30,897 bases of DNA from Deltaproteobacteria bacterium UBA6930 (GCA_002450755.1 DKAI01000174.1:1-30897), one strand, 5' to 3'; positions 7,432 to 15,964 are shown, counted from the first letter of the stretch. The notes: generated by a model from the letters alone, not told the origin. A program made the numbers and translations.

Positions 7432-8544
7432 ATGCGAATCGGAGTACCAAAAGAGGTAAAGGACCAGGAGTACCGAGTAGGATTAACACCCGACGGGGCC
7501 CGGATTTTAGTCGAGCGAGGTCACGCGGTCGTCATTGAGTCGACTGCGGGTGAAGGAAGTGGCTTTGGTGACGAAGCTTACCTTGCTGCCGGAGCGCAAG
7601 TGGTTGGCCGGGAGTCAATCTTCGGCGGTAACGACTTGGTTGTGAAGGTTAAAGACCCGACAGAGGATGAGGTAGCCCTTCTTGGCCGGGACCAGGTTCT
7701 TTATACCTATTTGCACTTGGCGGCTGCGCCGGAGCTCACGGCAAAGTTGTTGGACTGTGAAGTAAGAACGATTGCATACGAGACAATCCAAAACGAAGAC
7801 GGATCATTTCCAGTTTTAGCGCCTATGAGTGAAGTGGCTGGTAGGCTTGCCACTCAAATTGGCGTTACTTTGCTCCAGAAAAACCGAGGGGGCAAAGGGC
7901 TCCTTGTTGGTGGAGTTCCTGGAGTGATGAGAGGGAGAGTAACGGTGGTGGGTGGTGGCATTGTTGGTATAAATGCGCTGAGGGTGGCACACGCGCTAGG
8001 AGCTGAGGTCGATGTCCTAGATATTGATCTTCGTCGACTTGCGTACATCTACGATATCTTCCACGGCGAGCTCAACACACTTTTCTCAAACCCATTTAAT
8101 ATCGAAAGATCAGTTCTCGAGAGTGATCTTGTAATTGGTGCGGTCTATACACATGGAAGGCGGGCGCCAACACTTGTAACCGAGCAGATGGTAAAGAAAA
8201 TGGAGACGGGCAGCGTCGTGGTTGATGTCGCGGTTGACCAGGGGGGCTGTGTTGAAACTATCAGGCCCACCACGCATTCCGATCCTGTTTATAAGCTCCA
8301 TGACGTTATTCACTATGGAGTTTCTAATATGCCCGGCGCTGTACCCCGCACGTCAACCTTTGCTCTGACGAATGCAACATTCCCCTTCATTGAGGCTATT
8401 GCTCAATTTGGAGTAGAAGCAGCAATTCGAGCCGACCCTGCTTTAGCCAAGGGGGTGAATACTTGGGATGGCCATCTCGTTTGTGAGGGAGTTGGAGAAT
8501 CGCTGGGTCTCCCGTGGGAATCGATCGAAAAATTTTTCCACTAA
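7432..8544 (+). CDS. ald: Alanine dehydrogenase
   Basis: NAD-dependent enzyme interconverting L-alanine with pyruvate and ammonia in the cytoplasm. From the ATG at 7432 it is 370 residues, the usual length, opening MRIGVPKEVKDQEYRVGLTP as in the family. Substrate-binding and catalytic K74 (VKVKDP) and H95 (YLHLAAAP) are present, and a Rossmann motif VVGGGIVGINA lies near residue 165. A GTG two codons upstream is possible, but GAGG is better spaced for the ATG. It follows sat by 37 bases, with a small GACC-TTC-GGTC hairpin (7407-7417) in the gap, so it may be part of the same transcript. It converges on coaX. Confidence 0.96.
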   Translation: MRIGVPKEVKDQEYRVGLTPDGARILVERGHAVVIESTAGEGSGFGDEAYLAAGAQVVGRESIFGGNDLVVKVKDPTEDEVALLGRDQVLYTYLHLAAAPELTAKLLDCEVRTIAYETIQNEDGSFPVLAPMSEVAGRLATQIGVTLLQKNRGGKGLLVGGVPGVMRGRVTVVGGGIVGINALRVAHALGAEVDVLDIDLRRLAYIYDIFHGELNTLFSNPFNIERSVLESDLVIGAVYTHGRRAPTLVTEQMVKKMETGSVVVDVAVDQGGCVETIRPTTHSDPVYKLHDVIHYGVSNMPGAVPRTSTFALTNATFPFIEAIAQFGVEAAIRADPALAKGVNTWDGHLVCEGVGESLGLPWESIEKFFH

Positions 8545-8575
8545 TTGTCTACTGTGGGATGATCGTGAAGGGCGA

Positions 8576-9376
8576 TTACTGTTCTCGATTTGTTTGGTTT
8601 TTTTCGAAAATGATTCGCAGTCCTTCGAGGGTTAGAAACGGCTCTACCTTTCGAATGGTTTTGCTTTCTTCGGAAATTCTTTGAGCGAGTCCGCCCGTTG
8701 CAAGGACATCGGGGGTATCTGTTAGCTCTTCCTGGATTCGTGTTACCATGGCGTCGACCATTCCCGCATATCCGTAAAGTAGTCCAGATTGCAATGATGC
8801 GGTGGTAGTTCTTCCTATTACACTCGGTGGACGAACAATCTCCACGCGGTGGAGCATTGATGCTCTCTCGAATAGGGCTTCCATCGAGATGTGGACACCC
8901 GGGAATATCGCTCCACCAAGGTATTCTCCTTTGGACGAGACGCAGTCAAAAGTTGTAGCTGTTCCAAAGTCAACTGCAATGACGGCACCACCTGCGATCT
9001 CATAGGCTGCAACGGAGTTAACGATTCGATCCGCTCCCACCTCTCGAGGGTTCTCATAACGGACGGGCATACCAGTACGGATTCCAGGTCCGACTATTTG
9101 AGGGCGGGTGGGGAATAATTTTAAGCAGACGCGTTCCCAAATGGGCACCAGGGGAGGAACTACACTAGATATTATTACATGATCGACATCTTGAATATTC
9201 CTATGCCCTGCTTCAAAGAGTGAGCGTAGAACTAAAGTTAATTCGTCGGAAGTTTGATCTCTGCGCGTACCTATTCGCCAGTGTTCTGCCAAGTTTCCTT
9301 TTTTCTCGTCATATTCGAAGAGGCCAAGGGATACGTTGGTGTTTCCAACGTCAACAGCCAAGAGTTTAGGAGGCAT
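8576..9376 (-). CDS. coaX: Type III pantothenate kinase
   Basis: Phosphorylates pantothenate, the first step of coenzyme A synthesis. 266 residues of the ASKHA fold. Motifs: phosphate-binding DVGNTN at 9-14, GADR at 114-117, DFGTATTFD at 136-144 and ATGGLAQ near 226. CoaX enzymes need a monovalent cation and are not feedback-inhibited by CoA, unlike CoaA. The ATG at 9376 overlaps the end of nadC by 11 bases, so the two are translationally linked. In many bacteria birA sits between nadC and coaX; here it is missing. Later CoA genes coaD and coaBC occur about 13 kb away in this window. Confidence 0.95.
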   Translation of the reverse strand: MPPKLLAVDVGNTNVSLGLFEYDEKKGNLAEHWRIGTRRDQTSDELTLVLRSLFEAGHRNIQDVDHVIISSVVPPLVPIWERVCLKLFPTRPQIVGPGIRTGMPVRYENPREVGADRIVNSVAAYEIAGGAVIAVDFGTATTFDCVSSKGEYLGGAIFPGVHISMEALFERASMLHRVEIVRPPSVIGRTTTASLQSGLLYGYAGMVDAMVTRIQEELTDTPDVLATGGLAQRISEESKTIRKVEPFLTLEGLRIIFEKNQTNREQ

Positions 9377-10247
9377 CGGGTGTTTTCCTTCGCAAGTCGT
9401 TTACCTCTAATGCTAAGTCCGCTGCTTTAGCAGAATGAGTAAGAGCTCCGATTGAAATTCTGTGAACTCCAGTTTTGGCGATTTCATTAACCGTCTCTAA
9501 GGTAACTCCACCAGAGGCCTCGAGAATGCATGATGCGCCAAACTGTTTAACAAATTCGCGTAATTCAGAGACGCTTCGATTGTCAAGCAGAAGAGAATCT
9601 ATTCCGTACCCAACTGCTTCTTCGGCATCCTCGAGGCTTTCCACTTCTACTTGTAACCAAAGGTGTTCAGCCGCAGCGTCCTTGACCATTTGAATTGCTG
9701 TTCCGACACTCCCCGCTGCTGCTATGTGGTTGTCTTTGATTAAAATCGCATCATAAAGTCCTGACCTATGGTTTCTTCCTCCTCCTACGCGAACTGCGTA
9801 CTTGTCAAGGACTCTCCAACCGGGGACGGTCTTTCTGGTGTCCACTATGGTGACTCCAGTCCCTGATACAGCAGAAACGTAACGTTTGGTCTCCGTTGCA
9901 ATCCCCGACATCCTTTGAATAAAATTTAACGCAGTGCGCTCTGCAGCAAGGATAGCGATCGCGGTGCCTTCTATAGTCGCGACTACACTACCAGCAGAAG
10001 CGCTGCTCCCATCTCTTAAGTGGCTTTCAAAGCGGATTGTCTCATCTAGTTGCCTAAATGTGGCTTCAGCGAGTTCTAAGCCGCATACAACTAGACTTTC
10101 TCTAGCCTCAAGGCGGCTGGAAATTTTCAAAAAGGGATCAAGTACTGCTTGGCTCGTCGCGTCGCCTATACCGAGGTCTTCGGTCAGGGCATGATCCAGT
10201 AACGCAGCCCACGTGCTGCTGGGAGGGGTGGTTATGTTGTTTGGCAC
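9366..10247 (-). CDS. nadC: Nicotinate-nucleotide pyrophosphorylase (quinolinate phosphoribosyltransferase)
   Basis: Converts quinolinate and PRPP to nicotinate mononucleotide in de novo NAD synthesis. 293 residues, the normal length. The family signature is easy to read: ERTALNFIQRMSGIAT near 103, DTRKTVPGWR near 136, KYAVRVGGGRNHRSGLYD near 149, LIKDNHI near 169, VEVESL near 200, LLLDN near 219, EASGGV near 243 and ISIGALTHS near 265. The usual TRKTTPGLR reads TRKTVPGWR here. The only plausible start is a GTG at 10247, which has no ribosome site but has TAGAAT six bases upstream, so the message may be leaderless. It heads the nadC-coaX operon. Confidence 0.95.
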   Translation of the reverse strand: MPNNITTPPSSTWAALLDHALTEDLGIGDATSQAVLDPFLKISSRLEARESLVVCGLELAEATFRQLDETIRFESHLRDGSSASAGSVVATIEGTAIAILAAERTALNFIQRMSGIATETKRYVSAVSGTGVTIVDTRKTVPGWRVLDKYAVRVGGGRNHRSGLYDAILIKDNHIAAAGSVGTAIQMVKDAAAEHLWLQVEVESLEDAEEAVGYGIDSLLLDNRSVSELREFVKQFGASCILEASGGVTLETVNEIAKTGVHRISIGALTHSAKAADLALEVNDLRRKTPDAS

Positions 10248-10485
10248 GGTTCAATTCTACACCAGAGCGAGTAGCTCGGTTCTCATTTCAGAGGTCCTCA
10301 AAGAATCGAGGTGGTTTTTTTAGGACTGGTGCTCTATTTGCCTTTTTCCGAATCTTAAAATTCTTTGCTGTTTAGCTAGTCTACTTGCCTGCAGTTGGAT
10401 AAGAATGTTCATTTAAGCTTCTCTTTTGGTCGAGCGATAAGTCAAATAGACGGAAAAGGCGATTAGTTTCGGCGGGGAGTGTTTT
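10248..10485. other. Divergent intergenic region between nadC and a methyltransferase
   Basis: About 240 bases, the upstream region of both genes. On the nadC side TAGAAT (minus strand, 10254-10259) lies six bases from the GTG start. On the other side a short stem CCTC (10296-10299) with GAGG (10308-10311) is followed three bases later by seven T residues (10315-10321), a weak attenuator-like element on the plus strand. No tRNA or small protein gene is evident. Confidence 0.4.
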
Positions 10486-11250
10486 GTGCGAGTTGAGGAC
10501 CTCGAGCGGGATATGACGAGTGTTGTTCCAGCTTCTCAATCTCGGGATTCTGATTTTCTTTTTCGAAATATGACCCAGTTATGTTTGGCGGCGTGTGGAG
10601 ATCCCCGATCAAAGAGGATTCTTGATGTGGGAAGCGGGTTTGGTCAAGATGCTTTTGCCCTTGCAAGCAAAGGAGCGTTCAGTTTTGGAGCAGATCCCTC
10701 GGTACGAATGATGAATTGGGCTCGCGAAACTTATGGTAGCCAGGTGAGCTGGGTTCAAGCTTGGGGAGAAGCTCTGCCGTTTGCTGATCGGACACTTGAT
10801 GTGGTTCTTTGTAAAGGGTCTTTAGATCATTTTAAAAATCCCGATGCTGCTATTTTTGAATTTACCCGAGTCGTCAAATGCGAAGGGAGGATTGTGGTAG
10901 CTGTTGCTAACTTCGAGTCATTGTCCTGTCGGATCGCAAGATCAGTCGACTTGGTTTTACCTCGAGGCCGTTATGGGATTCGAAGGCCATTCGAGGTTCC
11001 ATCCGACCATTTTACTCGGTATGACCCCGAGTTGCTTCTGGGACAGCTTTCCCGCCACCTTTCAATAGAGGATATCAGAGGTGTTTCTCTTGGATGGGGG
11101 CTCGAGCTTTATTCGAGATGGCTTGCTCGGAGAAGCGTTAGAACGTCAAGGATTGTATTGGAACTTGCCGATAGGTTAGCTCGTCGGTTGCCTCAGTTGG
11201 CTGATGTCTTGGTCGTAACAGGAAGACCTCGGCGTTCTTCTATGACTTGA
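10486..11250 (+). CDS. Class I SAM-dependent methyltransferase
   Basis: Small-molecule methyltransferase fold, 254 residues. The SAM-binding loop is ILDVGSGFGQDAFALA near residue 45; the acidic residue after strand 2 is in FGADPS, then WGEALPFADRTLDVVLCKGSLDHF near 92 carries motifs II and III of the Methyltransf_11 type. The C-terminal part (about 150-254) is basic and unlike common relatives. The GTG start has GGGGAG at a good distance. Its last 58 bases overlap the end of the converging glycosyltransferase gene. Neighbouring glycosyltransferases suggest a glycan or lipid-linked sugar as substrate, but that is inference. Confidence 0.8.
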   Translation: MRVEDLERDMTSVVPASQSRDSDFLFRNMTQLCLAACGDPRSKRILDVGSGFGQDAFALASKGAFSFGADPSVRMMNWARETYGSQVSWVQAWGEALPFADRTLDVVLCKGSLDHFKNPDAAIFEFTRVVKCEGRIVVAVANFESLSCRIARSVDLVLPRGRYGIRRPFEVPSDHFTRYDPELLLGQLSRHLSIEDIRGVSLGWGLELYSRWLARRSVRTSRIVLELADRLARRLPQLADVLVVTGRPRRSSMT

Positions 11251-12476
11251 CGGTAAATGTTTACCGTCTTTTCTGCGATTGCTGTCCAGGAGAAACGATT
11301 CTTCGCAGATGTAGTACCTGCTTGCCCAAAGGCCAATCGTTTGGCGGAGTCGCCTTCTATTAAATCGCGAAGGGCTTTGGCAAGGACCTCGGGTCTACCG
11401 CTTGGCACAATACTTGCGGCTACCTCACCGGCTATCTCCGGCAGTGCTCCCCCTGATGTGATCACAACTGGAGCTCCACACGCCATCGCTTCGACTGCGG
11501 GAAGGCCAAAACCTTCGTAGTGGGAGGGGACCGCGACTACAGTCGCTCGTTGATACGCAGTTACTAGTTCCCTTGTAGAGAGATTGCCTCGGATTTCAAG
11601 TCGATCGAGACAGCCAGCGTCCTTCGCCCAGAGGCGGGCAGGATTACTTTTGTCAGGGCTATCAATTAAAAGTAGTTGAGATGACTTAGGTAGGAAGCGC
11701 ATTGCGCGTATTAGGTCAGCAACTCCCTTGTTAGGATCTCGGGCTCTTGCGACGCATAGGATCTGATTGCTGTGACGACGATCAGTTCCTGGAGTAAAAA
11801 TGTTAGTGTCAACACCATTCGATACGTTACTCATCTGAGTTGATTTGACTCCAAAATCGGTTGCCAATGCCTTTTTCCCTGAGGTAGAGGAGGTAAGGAT
11901 GTGATCGAGTCGTCTCGCAACAAAGGCTTGCATGCCAATGGGGAAAAATTTCACCGTTCCTATTAGATCGCGCAGAGTTCGGTCCGTTCGAAAGGCCGCT
12001 CTGCGGTCGATGCTTAGAGGGTGATGAATTGTGCTCACGACGGGCAGTCCTAACCGACGAATTCCGAGCAGTCCCCAACCAAGGGACTGGACGTCGTGAA
12101 CGATGTCAAAGTCGGCGCAACGGGCTGAAATTTGCTTAAAGACTCTCAGTGAGAAAAGGGCGGGTTCTGGCAAAAAACCGAGTTTGCTGCTTGCGAGCTC
12201 ATAAAAACCCAGGGGTGTAAAACTTTCGTAGGGGTTTTCAGGTAAGAAGTTGAGCGGATCTCCAACAAACCATTTTGCCCAAAATTCGTGTCCGATTACG
12301 CGATTGACTTGGACTTGAGCAGGCAGGGTGTGGGGATAGGGAGGGCCTGTCCACACCTCTACGGTATGCCCTAGTTGGTTTAGCGCGCGGGAGAGGTTCC
12401 AGAGGTAGACACCCTGTCCCCCACAAAGCATGTTTCCGCGATAGCAAAGTATTGCGACGCGAATTGAATCCCTCAT
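11193..12476 (-). CDS. Glycosyltransferase family 4 (GT-B), copy A
   Basis: Transfers a sugar from a nucleotide donor, probably in synthesis of a surface polysaccharide. 427 residues with two Rossmann-like halves. The N-terminal acceptor domain opens ILCYRGNMLCGGQGVYLWNL, with the glycine loop typical of GT4; the C-terminal donor domain has NGVDTNIFTPG near 220 and the E-x7-E element in HYEGFGLPAVEAMACGAPVV near 321. It is a clear paralogue of the gene at 13152-14393: both share the GNMxCGGQG opening, SLRV, QSLGWGLLG or QCLGWGLLG, and the HHPLxID segment. It overlaps the preceding methyltransferase start-to-stop by 4 bases and the converging methyltransferase by 58. Confidence 0.9.
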   Translation of the reverse strand: MRDSIRVAILCYRGNMLCGGQGVYLWNLSRALNQLGHTVEVWTGPPYPHTLPAQVQVNRVIGHEFWAKWFVGDPLNFLPENPYESFTPLGFYELASSKLGFLPEPALFSLRVFKQISARCADFDIVHDVQSLGWGLLGIRRLGLPVVSTIHHPLSIDRRAAFRTDRTLRDLIGTVKFFPIGMQAFVARRLDHILTSSTSGKKALATDFGVKSTQMSNVSNGVDTNIFTPGTDRRHSNQILCVARARDPNKGVADLIRAMRFLPKSSQLLLIDSPDKSNPARLWAKDAGCLDRLEIRGNLSTRELVTAYQRATVVAVPSHYEGFGLPAVEAMACGAPVVITSGGALPEIAGEVAASIVPSGRPEVLAKALRDLIEGDSAKRLAFGQAGTTSAKNRFSWTAIAEKTVNIYRQVIEERRGLPVTTKTSAN

Positions 12477-13168
12477 GTGGAATCTCTGCGACGACCGTAA
12501 AGTACTAGACTTTTTGGGAAAACATAATTAAACAACTTTTCAATTCGTTGCGCCGGAAGAGATCTTGTGGCTTCTAGTAGTAGCTTCCGAAAGAGTATTA
12601 CCCACTTATTTTGATCGGCGGATGAAAGGCCTACGAGACAACGCAAGGCCCAATACGGAGAGTGAAAGGCATGGGCAAATCCAACAGTAATGTCTATGAA
12701 GCCCGCTTTTTGAAGGCTCAAAGCGAGCGTCCTAGGCTTGAAAATTCTTATATGACCCCCTGGGGTTTCGAAGTAGTCGGTCGACAGCGCGAGGTAGAGC
12801 AGCTCTGTAGGTTCGGTAGGGATCGTGACTGCAATTCGTCCACCGGGCTTAATTACTCGGTAAAGTTCCGTGATTGCAATTTTGTAATTTTCAACATGCT
12901 CCATTACTTCAGAGCAAATAATTCGATCAAAGCTTTCATCTGTGAAGGGTAGCGTAAGAGCGTCAGCCTTAAGGAAGCTAGACCCGTTCGATTTTCCTAA
13001 AAGCCTGGTCGCTGCCTGCGTCAGGGCTTTAGAGTTCAGGTCAAAACCGACAACCTTCGCTCCTAGTTCGAGGGCCCCTTCACAATGACGTCCTTCTCCG
13101 CATCCGGCATCCAGCAAGACTTGTCCCTTAACAATTTGTAGCCTTGTAAGGTCAACCGTGAGTAACAC
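12473..13168 (-). CDS. Class I SAM-dependent methyltransferase in glycosyltransferase cassette
   Basis: 231 residues, Methyltransf_11 type. The SAM loop VLLDAGCGEGRH is near residue 18, the ribose-binding acid in GFDLNS near 41, ADALTLPFTDESFDRIICSEVMEHV near 68 and the post-motif ELYRVIKPGGRIAVTIP near 101. It sits between two paralogous glycosyltransferase genes and overlaps both, by 17 bases upstream and 4 bases downstream, so the three are surely one transcript. A role in methylating the product or carrier of those transferases is likely but unproven. The start is a GTG inside the previous gene with only a weak ribosome site. Confidence 0.82.
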   Translation of the reverse strand: MLLTVDLTRLQIVKGQVLLDAGCGEGRHCEGALELGAKVVGFDLNSKALTQAATRLLGKSNGSSFLKADALTLPFTDESFDRIICSEVMEHVENYKIAITELYRVIKPGGRIAVTIPTEPTELLYLALSTDYFETPGGHIRIFKPRTLALSLQKAGFIDITVGFAHAFHSPYWALRCLVGLSSADQNKWVILFRKLLLEATRSLPAQRIEKLFNYVFPKSLVLYGRRRDST

Positions 13169-14393
13169 GCAAAGTATCTTCGAGAGTAGTGATCCATCGA
13201 TTGGCGGCTACGTCCCATTGGAACATTCTTAACACGCGCTTTCTGGCATTTTGACCAGCAATACCCAGTTTTTGAGGATCATTCAAAAAGAGACTTATCT
13301 TTTCCGACAAGGCTCTGGGGTCGTTGGGTGGAGCTAATGCTCCACAGGTCTCATCAGTACCGAGGACTTCAGGTAAAGCCCCAGCGTCGTTTGCTACGAC
13401 GGGAAGTCCGCAAGACATAGCTTCGCTAGCAGGAAAGCCAAATCCTTCATACAACGATGGAACAACAGCAAGTTTTGCTGAGCAGTATTCTTTTACAAGC
13501 TCGTCTTTTGAAAGCATGTTCCTTCTTAGTGTGACTTGATTCCCGACTCCGAATCGCTGGATAGCGCGGAGAGCAAGGCCATCTTCTGGGATTCTACCGT
13601 CCACGATGTTCAGTTTAACGTGTGGTAAATATCGAAGTGCTTCAATAAGGGTCGATATGCCTTTTTTTCGGTCTTCTGTTCGACCTACAAATATTAGGTC
13701 GAAGTCCTTTTTGATGGTGGGCTCAGGTCGGAATGTGTCCGTGTCGGTCCCATTTAGTATGACTTCAATATTTTGTTCCGGAATTTTAAAATATTTAGAG
13801 ATTTCTTTTCGAGAGGCCTGGCTCACTGTGACCACCTGTTGCAGGCGCGGCGCGACTATTTCCTGCATGAAAAGGGGAAAATAGAGAGTTCGACGAATTC
13901 GTTGAGACCATTTCGAGTCAATCGCAAAGTCAGCAGCTCTGTCGATGTGAAGCGGGTGATGGATTAGACCGACTACCGGAGTTTTGAATACCTGGAGACC
14001 TAAGAGGCCCCATCCCAAACATTGGTTGTCTATCGCAATGTCGTACTTTTTTTCTTTCTGTAGCCTGGGCCATTCGCGGAGAACGCGCAGGCTAAAAGTC
14101 TGCATTTCAGGGAAGACTCCTACTCTGGAAACCAAAGCCTCCCATGCTGAAAGAGGGGTGAGAAGCTTTAGAGGGTTCCTTTCTCGGGCCCACTTGCTGA
14201 GCCGAGTGCCAAATATATTATTGTTGGGAATTTTTTGAAGAGGCACTTTGGAGGGTACTTCAGGGAAAGGAGGCCCGGAAATGACGTCGACATCAACTCC
14301 CTGAGCGTTAAGAGCCTTCGCAAGATAACTCGCGTAGATCCCCTGTCCTCCACAGAACATGTTTCCACGGTAGGTTAGGAGTGCGACTTTCAT
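13152..14393 (-). CDS. Glycosyltransferase family 4 (GT-B), copy B
   Basis: 413 residues. The N-terminal half opens VALLTYRGNMFCGGQGIYASYLAKAL; the donor half shows NGTDTDTFRPEP near 217, LIFVGRTEDRKKGISTLIEA near 235 and YEGFGFPASEAMSCGLPVV near 321. It is paralogous to the gene at 11193-12476, with matching segments along the whole length, so the pair probably arose by duplication with the methyltransferase gene now in between. It starts at ATG 14393 inside the end of the small membrane protein gene (4-base overlap). Sugar donor and acceptor cannot be told from sequence. Confidence 0.9.
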   Translation of the reverse strand: MKVALLTYRGNMFCGGQGIYASYLAKALNAQGVDVDVISGPPFPEVPSKVPLQKIPNNNIFGTRLSKWARERNPLKLLTPLSAWEALVSRVGVFPEMQTFSLRVLREWPRLQKEKKYDIAIDNQCLGWGLLGLQVFKTPVVGLIHHPLHIDRAADFAIDSKWSQRIRRTLYFPLFMQEIVAPRLQQVVTVSQASRKEISKYFKIPEQNIEVILNGTDTDTFRPEPTIKKDFDLIFVGRTEDRKKGISTLIEALRYLPHVKLNIVDGRIPEDGLALRAIQRFGVGNQVTLRRNMLSKDELVKEYCSAKLAVVPSLYEGFGFPASEAMSCGLPVVANDAGALPEVLGTDETCGALAPPNDPRALSEKISLFLNDPQKLGIAGQNARKRVLRMFQWDVAANRWITTLEDTLRVTHG

Positions 14394-14647
14394 TCTTTTG
14401 GATCAAGGGTGTCTTCGCTTTGCTTGTCAACTTCACGGGACGCCTCAACGTCTTCAGTCTGAACATCTACAGTCATTATTGTCCATCCAACCCAGAAGAC
14501 GAGTCCTATAACGAAACTCAACAAGAGGGCTACAGGTATGGCAACCGCCCACCAGCTCCCGGAGAGTAATCCAGCAATAAAGATTAAGGCCACAAGAAGA
14601 CTGGCTGCACAAATCAGTCCTCCTTGAGCACGGTTAGATTCCAACAA
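14390..14647 (-). CDS. Small two-helix membrane protein
   Basis: No recognised family. From the TTG at 14647 the protein has 85 residues: a short head MLESNRAQGG, two adjoining membrane helices (about 10-33 and 36-58), and an acidic tail DVQTEDVEASREVDKQSEDTLDPKE. The frame is open back to a TTG at 14713, giving 107 residues with an acidic N-terminus, but that codon has no ribosome site, whereas a near-perfect AAGGAGGTG lies 8 bases before the TTG at 14647. It overlaps the glycosyltransferase start by 4 bases and leads that minus-strand operon. It could anchor or regulate glycan assembly at the membrane, but this is only positional inference. Confidence 0.6.
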   Translation of the reverse strand: MLESNRAQGGLICAASLLVALIFIAGLLSGSWWAVAIPVALLLSFVIGLVFWVGWTIMTVDVQTEDVEASREVDKQSEDTLDPKE

Positions 14648-14653
14648 ACTAAG

Positions 14654-14662
14654 CACCTCCTT
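14654..14662 (-). promoter_or_regulatory. Strong Shine-Dalgarno that decides the start of the two-helix protein
   Basis: AAGGAGGTG read on the minus strand, fully complementary to the 3' end of 16S rRNA. It lies inside the longest possible reading frame, at codons 18-20, with ideal spacing to two consecutive TTG codons at 14647 and 14644. This argues that translation starts there and not at 14713. Confidence 0.55.
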
Positions 14663-14794
14663 TGAATCCTCTTCCAAGTGGCCGATTATTCGTTCGTCTT
14701 TATTCAGTGTCAACGAATTCAGAGAGTTTGTGTTATCTAGAGTGTTAGCAGAAAATTCAAGTCCGTCTTTTCAGCGAAGTTAAGGAGGGCAAGC

Positions 14795-15964
14795 TTGTAC
14801 GTTATCGGCCTCATGTCGGGAACTTCAGCTGATGGCATAGATGCGGCGATCGTTTCGTGGCCTGAGGAGGCAATCGCTTCGCCTTACGAGCTCCTTGCAT
14901 TCATCGAGGTGCCTTTTTCTCTCGAGTTGCAGAAGAGAATTCATAATCTTGCTGCTGGAAGACTTGAGGGAAAAGACGCCATTCGAGAGTTATCTTTATT
15001 AGATGTTTTGCTGGGCCGAAAATTTGCTGAAGCAGCCATTGTAGTCGCCGATCAAGCTGGTATTTCTCAAGAAGGGATGGCGAAGGTGGCAATAGCAACC
15101 CACGGTCAGACAGTTGGCCATTTTCCCGAAAGTAATGCAACGCTCCAGATCGGTGATCCATCGGTAATTGCCCAACTTACTGGCTGCACTACTGTTGCTG
15201 ATTTTCGCACGCGTGATGTAGCAGCCGGAGGGGAAGGGGCTCCGTTAGCTCCTTTCTTCCATTACTCCATGTTTTCCGATTTATTTGAGAACAGGGTTGT
15301 TTTGAACCTCGGTGGGATTGCGAATGTTACTTGGTTGCCCCCAGGTCGGAGATCTCAGAATGTAATGGCTTTCGATGTTGGGCCGGCCAATGTTCTGATG
15401 GACTGTGTAATACAACAGACGGACCCCAATAATCGCTTCGATCGCGATGGCCGACTTGGGGCTCAGGGATCTGTCCAATCTGAGTGGCTCCAGGAGATGT
15501 TGGATGACCCGTATTTAGAGAGACGCCCACCGAAATCAACTGGAAGAGAACACTACGGGCCCGTTAAGGCTCAGTATTGGTTGGATCGGAGCCGACGAGA
15601 AGGGAAATCGGTGGAAGATTTGCTGGCAACGTTGTCTAAATTTACCGCAATGGCCATTTCCAATGCTTGTGCCAAGTTTCTAATTGATGCTGGACCGATT
15701 GACCGGATGATTGTTGGGGGAGGAGGGGTGAAGAATAGTCATTTAATCGATAGAATAGCCTCCGCTTCCGGAGGCCTCACGCTCGATTTCATGAATGATC
15801 ACGGGGTTCCGCCAGATGCTGCAGAGGCGATGGCTTTTTCTCTTATGGGAAGAAATGCATTGCTAGGTATTCCTAACCATTTACCTGCATGTACAGGGGC
15901 GAGCGAAGAGCTAGTTCTTGGAGAAATTGTTCCTGGTAGACCAGGTTTAAAGGTTTACAAGTAG
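14795..15964 (+). CDS. anmK: Anhydro-N-acetylmuramic acid kinase
   Basis: Opens the 1,6-anhydro ring of anhydro-MurNAc and phosphorylates it to MurNAc-6-phosphate, the entry step of muramic acid recycling. 389 residues, typical length. Motifs: VIGLMSGTSADGIDAA at 3-18 (phosphate loop), ATHGQTVGH at 101-109, FRTRDVAAGGEGAPLAP at 137-153 with catalytic D141, NLGGIANVTW near 172, FDVGPANVLMD near 194, a glycine-rich GGGGVKNSHL near 310 and PPDAAEAMAF near 336. TTG start with a strong AAGGAGG. It converges on and overlaps by 18 bases the operon coding for MBL, MurU-like and AmgK-like proteins, which would handle the later steps. Confidence 0.96.
   Translation: MYVIGLMSGTSADGIDAAIVSWPEEAIASPYELLAFIEVPFSLELQKRIHNLAAGRLEGKDAIRELSLLDVLLGRKFAEAAIVVADQAGISQEGMAKVAIATHGQTVGHFPESNATLQIGDPSVIAQLTGCTTVADFRTRDVAAGGEGAPLAPFFHYSMFSDLFENRVVLNLGGIANVTWLPPGRRSQNVMAFDVGPANVLMDCVIQQTDPNNRFDRDGRLGAQGSVQSEWLQEMLDDPYLERRPPKSTGREHYGPVKAQYWLDRSRREGKSVEDLLATLSKFTAMAISNACAKFLIDAGPIDRMIVGGGGVKNSHLIDRIASASGGLTLDFMNDHGVPPDAAEAMAFSLMGRNALLGIPNHLPACTGASEELVLGEIVPGRPGLKVYK

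Noticed and set aside
10248..10266. GGTTCAATTC followed by ACACCA resembling the end of a tRNA
   Set aside because: The flanking bases do not form a T stem, no anticodon or D arm is found, and the sequence overlaps the nadC start region.
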